From Sweltsa coloradensis (taxonomy: Eukaryota; Arthropoda; Insecta; Plecoptera; Chloroperlidae): a DNA stretch of 64,000 nt. The notes beneath the pieces were generated by a model. The model was not told the DNA's origin, ran no database searches, and saw only the letters and a program-made list of their open reading frames with translations. Shown piece by piece: positions 59,586 to 64,000 of this stretch. Made by a program: the position numbers and the translations under genes. How positions within the stretch are numbered: the first letter of the stretch is position 1; each line of letters opens with the position of its first letter. Where the stretch lies: assembly GCA_024449915.1 (NCBI GenBank), contig JAMZAV010000961.1, positions 124,001 to 188,000 of the forward strand, written 5' to 3'.

Positions 59586-62500
59586 CAATCATAATCATCA
59601 TCAACAATAACATAATTTATTACTCGCAAACGTACACATCCCTGTAATAGCTTTACAGCTCTATTGAGTTGAGTCCACTGAAGAGACCCTCAGCGTTGAT
59701 ATTACGCCCCATGTGTGTTGAGGCCCTTGAGATCGACGGTTTGCTTGCTTGGTCAAGAGAGGTATACAAATGTACCTATTTAGTGCTTTCATGTCCGTTC
59801 AGTTGTACGAAGAAAACGTCAATTGTGTAGCGAACGTGAAAAGAGCAACCAACGGCATATGATGCGATTGACCGTATGACCGATTCACACAACTGCTGGC
59901 CACTTCATTGAAGAGGTAAACGTAGCAAGAGCGGGTGGCTGTTGTGTTATTGTGCGAGTTGAGGCGTGCGCGTTTAAAACATCATCCGCTTTTGACCACA
60001 AAATGAGCGTCATGCCTTTTGTATATTCGCATTGGCGATTTCCGTTTAGAAAGGATTAGGAAATAGGTGTGGGTAAAGTTAGGGACGTTCACCGACAGAG
60101 AGCTTACAAGTTAGAAACAAGAGTATTGGCCGAGGGCCAAGCCCTTTGCCGGTTTTTTGATAATTCGTAAAGGGAGGAATGTTTTTATTCAAGAAAGGTG
60201 TGTTTAAAAGCCGGATGTCAATATAATTTTCGGAAATGAGGTCTCGTTTTCCGCGAAAGGGAGAAGAATCATCTTTCTGAAAAACTTCTATGAATCGGAC
60301 CGAATCTCAGCTTCCACTTGCTCTGTACAAATTGTCAACTGTCATAAGGTAAATGATTGGAGTGACTTCGTGCTACGTATTGTATACGTGTTGACTCTAA
60401 CCATCGCCGTAGATCACTAACTTAGTCCGTCGTCATCGTAGTCGGTATTGTCGTAGTCTTCCGCGTTATCCTTGTTCATGTGTCATTGTTTGTGACTCCA
60501 TCTCATCCCTCACAGCCGCCACTGTTCTAACTTGTATCCCCTAGTCCGCGTGCTGGGGTATGCATGGAAGAGTTTAACGTGTGCCCGAGCTATTGATAGC
60601 CCTAAACAGAAATATATGTTTTATTCTCCCAAGTCCTAAATATATCATCCTCCTACTCCTCCTGTCCTGTCAACGACTTCTCTTCGAGTCGCAGGTCAAG
60701 TTTTATATGTTCAAGCCCAACTCCAAACCGGCTAGACTCCTTTGAAAACCCGAAACCAAGACCACTAAAATATAAACTACGACCAAAATATAAATAAAAT
60801 AACCTACGATGAACCCGCCCACGTTTCGTTCGACCGTGTTGTTGTTTTGTTTTTAGAACGATACCCTGAACGAAAACCTTCTTCACTCGGTAGTCACCGA
60901 ACCAACCCGAAGGCGGAAGAGTTGGCGATGTCCGGGTGCCCTAAATCCACTACCAAGAAAACCTCTGTGTGAATAGCTTCTTTAGCACTCGTCTCGTCTC
61001 CCTGTTGGCAGATGGACTATGGATATGTATGCTAATGTGATTATGAGGTGCAAGTCTGTGGTGTGTTTACAATTAGCAAGAATCAACAAGTAATAAAATG
61101 ACACATTCTATTTGGCTCTGCTTCCCGGTTCAAGTCGGGCTACGCTAGTTGGCTTGTGCTTTGTGCACAAGTTCATACGGTCATGCGGATGGCGTTGGAG
61201 CGACGAGAAATCTAGGCCGATACGTAGGTTTATGATAACGGTTTATAAAACCGACAGTGGCGCAAAAAAGAGAATGTAGAAGGAGTTTTTCGCATACATA
61301 CATTGTAATTGAAGTTGCGGTGTGGTGTGGTGATGGCCTGTGCAACGGGACTGTGTATTCAGTTCAATGCCGGAAGATGACAGAGTTTATGGCGTAGAAA
61401 GACTTTAGTGCGTGAAAGAAAGTCACGACTCGTGATATGGTGTAGCAGTATGAAGGAAAGTGGAGAAATGAGCATGTCCTGGGAGGGAGAGTAGAGAGGG
61501 GGGGAGGGGTTATATTACCTGGGCGGATACTTTGGTTGTTATCTTTAGTTCTAGAATTGACTCAAAATATTTTCGTTCATTTGTAAGAATATACTTTCTC
61601 TGATCTATAATCTATAATCTGTAGGGATATCAGTTTTTGTATTATTTATTAAAACAACTTCTTTGCAATTCTTGATATTATTCGTCCACATAACCTTGGT
61701 TGTGTTTGTGAGCAGTTTTTACTTCTCTATAAAATGTCAACCAGTCTAAGAAAGGTGAAACCTTAGGATATATTGCTACACTAAACAACCTTTTTTTCTA
61801 CCAAAGAGCAGTGAAAACATATATTTATTTTAATATCGGTCTAGTGCCTTTGCTAAGAACGTGCATCGGCTTAGTCTGCTAACCAACGTCTGACACAAGA
61901 ATTACTTTGATTTGATTGTGGTGTTATTTTGGGGCTAAATGCTCTTTAAATTTTTAAAAATAAAATAAAATATGGGTAAAATATTTCCATTTGGATTCTA
62001 AATCAAATCCAAGTCAATTTGCCTTGACATAAATAAATTGACATTGATTGAATTTTGAACTGATAACACAGAATGCTATGATTGAGAAAAAGTGGAAATT
62101 CACTTGGTCGCGATCAATCGTCCAATTATCAAGTCAAGTTTTTTAGTATGGGTGGGGCTAATAGGGTGTAGCTCTTATTATGGCTTATTAGCAGTTAAAT
62201 GTCACATTACATTCATATTCTTCATTTTATGATCGAAGATAATACATAGAAATGAGTGTTGTTTAATTCATGCGACTGAAAAACTAGATCTTATAATCCC
62301 TGCACAAGGGTATGTTGTGTCCTTTCCAATGTAACATGTATCATTGCTATTGGAAGTAGCCATGTGGAGGTAGGGAAGTTGTCATTTTTCTAGTCAATAT
62401 TCACTGTAAGTATACATTTGATTGCATTTTAACACGTTCGGATACACAACTATCCAAAAACAGCAACCAAAACAAACTACTGTTTTGTCATTTTGTCTTT

Positions 62501-62615
62501 AAATGTTTGTTTGTTGTTCACGAATGGTGACACAAAATCGGTCGAATTATCGACAACTACGTGTCTAGTTTATTAGAGGAAAGGTGGGGTATCGATCGGT
62601 TTGATTTCATCTCCC
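59586..62615. other. Long non-coding interval
   Basis: Three kilobases with no supported gene. Simple features: G-rich stretch at 61497-61508 and a tRNA-like B box GGTTCAAGTCGGGC at about 61128-61141. No clear repeat ends. Confidence 0.4.
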
Positions 62616-62624
62616 GGTGAGTTT

Positions 62625-63030
62625 CTGTTGTGATAAAGAATGCCACTTCACATACAAATAAAGGATATTTCTACCGGAGTTGCAGATTATGGAATGATTT
62701 GCCGGTGGACATCCGTGAACTACACACTCGGAGCCATTTCAAATCTGCACTAAAAAATTTCTTTTCTGTGTATCCTGATAATTTATTCTATTCACATACC
62801 ATTCATGTTTGTCATAATTTTATCACCCTCACTTTTTACATGTCTACACACACATTGTTTTCTATAATTGTATAATGTATTTTTAATTAATTTAATTGCA
62901 ATGTATTAGTATTAGTATTGAGTAGGTTGCTAGACACTAAAATGTGAATGGGGCTATGCCCTCTTTAGCAACCTATAACACATCATGTGGTTAAAACAAT
63001 AAATAAAATAATAATAAATAAAATAAATCG
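62625..63030 (+). mobile_element. LINE 3' end
   Basis: The frame 62630-62875 reads GYFYRSCRLWNDLPVDIREL and SHFKSALKNFF, the C-terminal signature of Jockey/CR1/L2-type LINE proteins. A UTR follows with an imperfect hairpin (TAGGTTGCTAGA ... TCTTTAGCAACCTA, about 62922-62977), then an AATAAATAAAATA tail at 62995-63028. It is 5'-truncated close to 62625. Confidence 0.7.
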
Positions 63031-64000
63031 ATATTATAAACTGCGTAACTTGGATTGAACCTATTGTATTACTTTTAAATTCAATCTTATCACCCAAAAG
63101 AGTGAACCAAATGGGCGTTCCCTGTGTCGCTATATTTCCAAACTTTCCATCTGGTGCTGAGATCAAAATACCTAAGTATTTCGTATTTTTAATCGTTGCA
63201 TTTATTCAAGTAAGATCAAAAATATGAATTTAAATTTCAAGACATTGTGTTTAAACATAAAAACTACACAGCATTGAAAGTGAAACGGAAGAAGTTAGAT
63301 TTCCGGGACATGCGGAATGTAAGTACTATCATGTCGATCTTTATAGCCGGTTTTAAATTAACTAGAACAATAGATGGATACGGTTACACAAATTTAATTT
63401 GTTCCTTGTTTTACATTTGAATTTTTAAAATAAAGATTGTGGTTATTCATTTCAACATATTCCTGAGCCAGTGGTCCTGGGTAGTTGGGTATTGGTATGG
63501 TATAGCGTATAAAGATATTCGCCTCTGGCACAAACCCTGTTTTGAGCCATGTTCACATTATGGCATCTTATGTATTTTATTTAACGTCTGTAATATTCAG
63601 TTATTAAAACCGATTTACAAAGGAGGACAAGTAAAAAAAACTAATTTAGTTTGCAACAGTAATATAACAACAATGTATAGAAAGAAAATTATTTTAATTT
63701 CCAATTGTCTATATCCACCTTGCCATAATGCAAGATGCAAAACTCATTTAACATCTTATATTATAAGAATATAATATCATTGGTTACAACTTGCAGATTA
63801 AAAACGTGTTGATAAGACTATACGGTCGGTCACATTTGGATTTTTATGTACATTTTAGTTATAATATTATATTGAGAAAGTTTTGAATACAAATTTCGCA
63901 TTATTGTCTAAATAAAGTTCTGTAATGGCCTAAAATTTTTTTGGAAAAACTAAAGTGCTAATCTTACGAACGTCCAGATTATCATTAGAAGTAGTAGTTT
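63031..64000. other. Non-coding interval, nothing recognised
   Basis: AT-rich. The 111-codon ORF at 63439-63774 has no recognisable domain, and I do not support it as a gene. Confidence 0.4.

Noticed and set aside
63439..63774. 111-codon ORF as a host gene
   Set aside because: No recognisable motif and AT-rich codons; length is within chance for this composition.

Overview
This window is animal nuclear DNA, most likely from an invertebrate. It is AT-rich, has no operon-like gene packing, and is full of TAGGCCTA-type words, microsatellites and nested transposable elements. I cannot name the species. I see no convincing intact host protein gene. Every coding stretch I can support belongs to a transposable element or is a decayed fragment.

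The dominant content is a set of at least 15 non-autonomous rolling-circle (Helitron2/Helentron-like) elements on both strands. They share one architecture. A 5' end TTGGATGAGCG (or a variant) is repeated inverted about 35 bases inside the 3' end. A small AACGC...GCGTT hairpin follows, and the element ends in CTAG with T as the next host base. Four families are recognisable by their 5' ends: A (TTGGATGAGCG), B (TTGAGCGAGC), C (TTGGGTGAGCG, palindromic or tandem interior) and D (TTAGACGAGTGAGCG). A few sit in head-to-tail pairs or arrays. Three interrupt a LINE at 25.6-30.3 kb, and one carries a nearly intact RTE-type LINE (52.5-55.8 kb).

Layout. 0-6.3 kb: an A element, a hAT-type MITE, and a P-element-like relic with a second hAT element nested inside it. 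6.3-9.1 kb: TAGGCCTA-rich non-coding DNA. 9.1-11.5 kb: a 1.5-kb fold-back palindrome with a 470-bp MITE in one arm, inside outer inverted repeats. 12-14.2 kb: nested small elements and a C element split by a LINE 3' end. 15-23.7 kb: tRNA-derived SINEs, A and D elements, a 40-bp minisatellite, a fold-back element and a solo LTR. 23.7-30.3 kb: three minus-strand copies of one LINE family with microsatellite tails, plus a hammerhead ribozyme motif of the Penelope type. 31-45 kb: sparse DNA with two hAT-type elements, a TA-flanked MITE, one A and one B element, a Cys-rich pseudogene fragment and a 20-bp-motif minisatellite. 45.3-46.6 kb: a LINE 3' half. 46.6-51.9 kb: nothing beyond a SINE. 51.9-55.9 kb: a Helentron containing the RTE. 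55.9-64 kb: a SINE, one A element, a LINE 3' end and otherwise unannotated DNA.

The order of insertions can be read from nesting, target-site duplications and empty-site paralogues within the window. The strongest points are the exact Helentron termini proved by an interrupted LINE reading frame, 3' hairpin modules shared between Helentron families, the hammerhead core at 24.28 kb, and the giant palindrome whose opposite arm preserves the empty site of a MITE.
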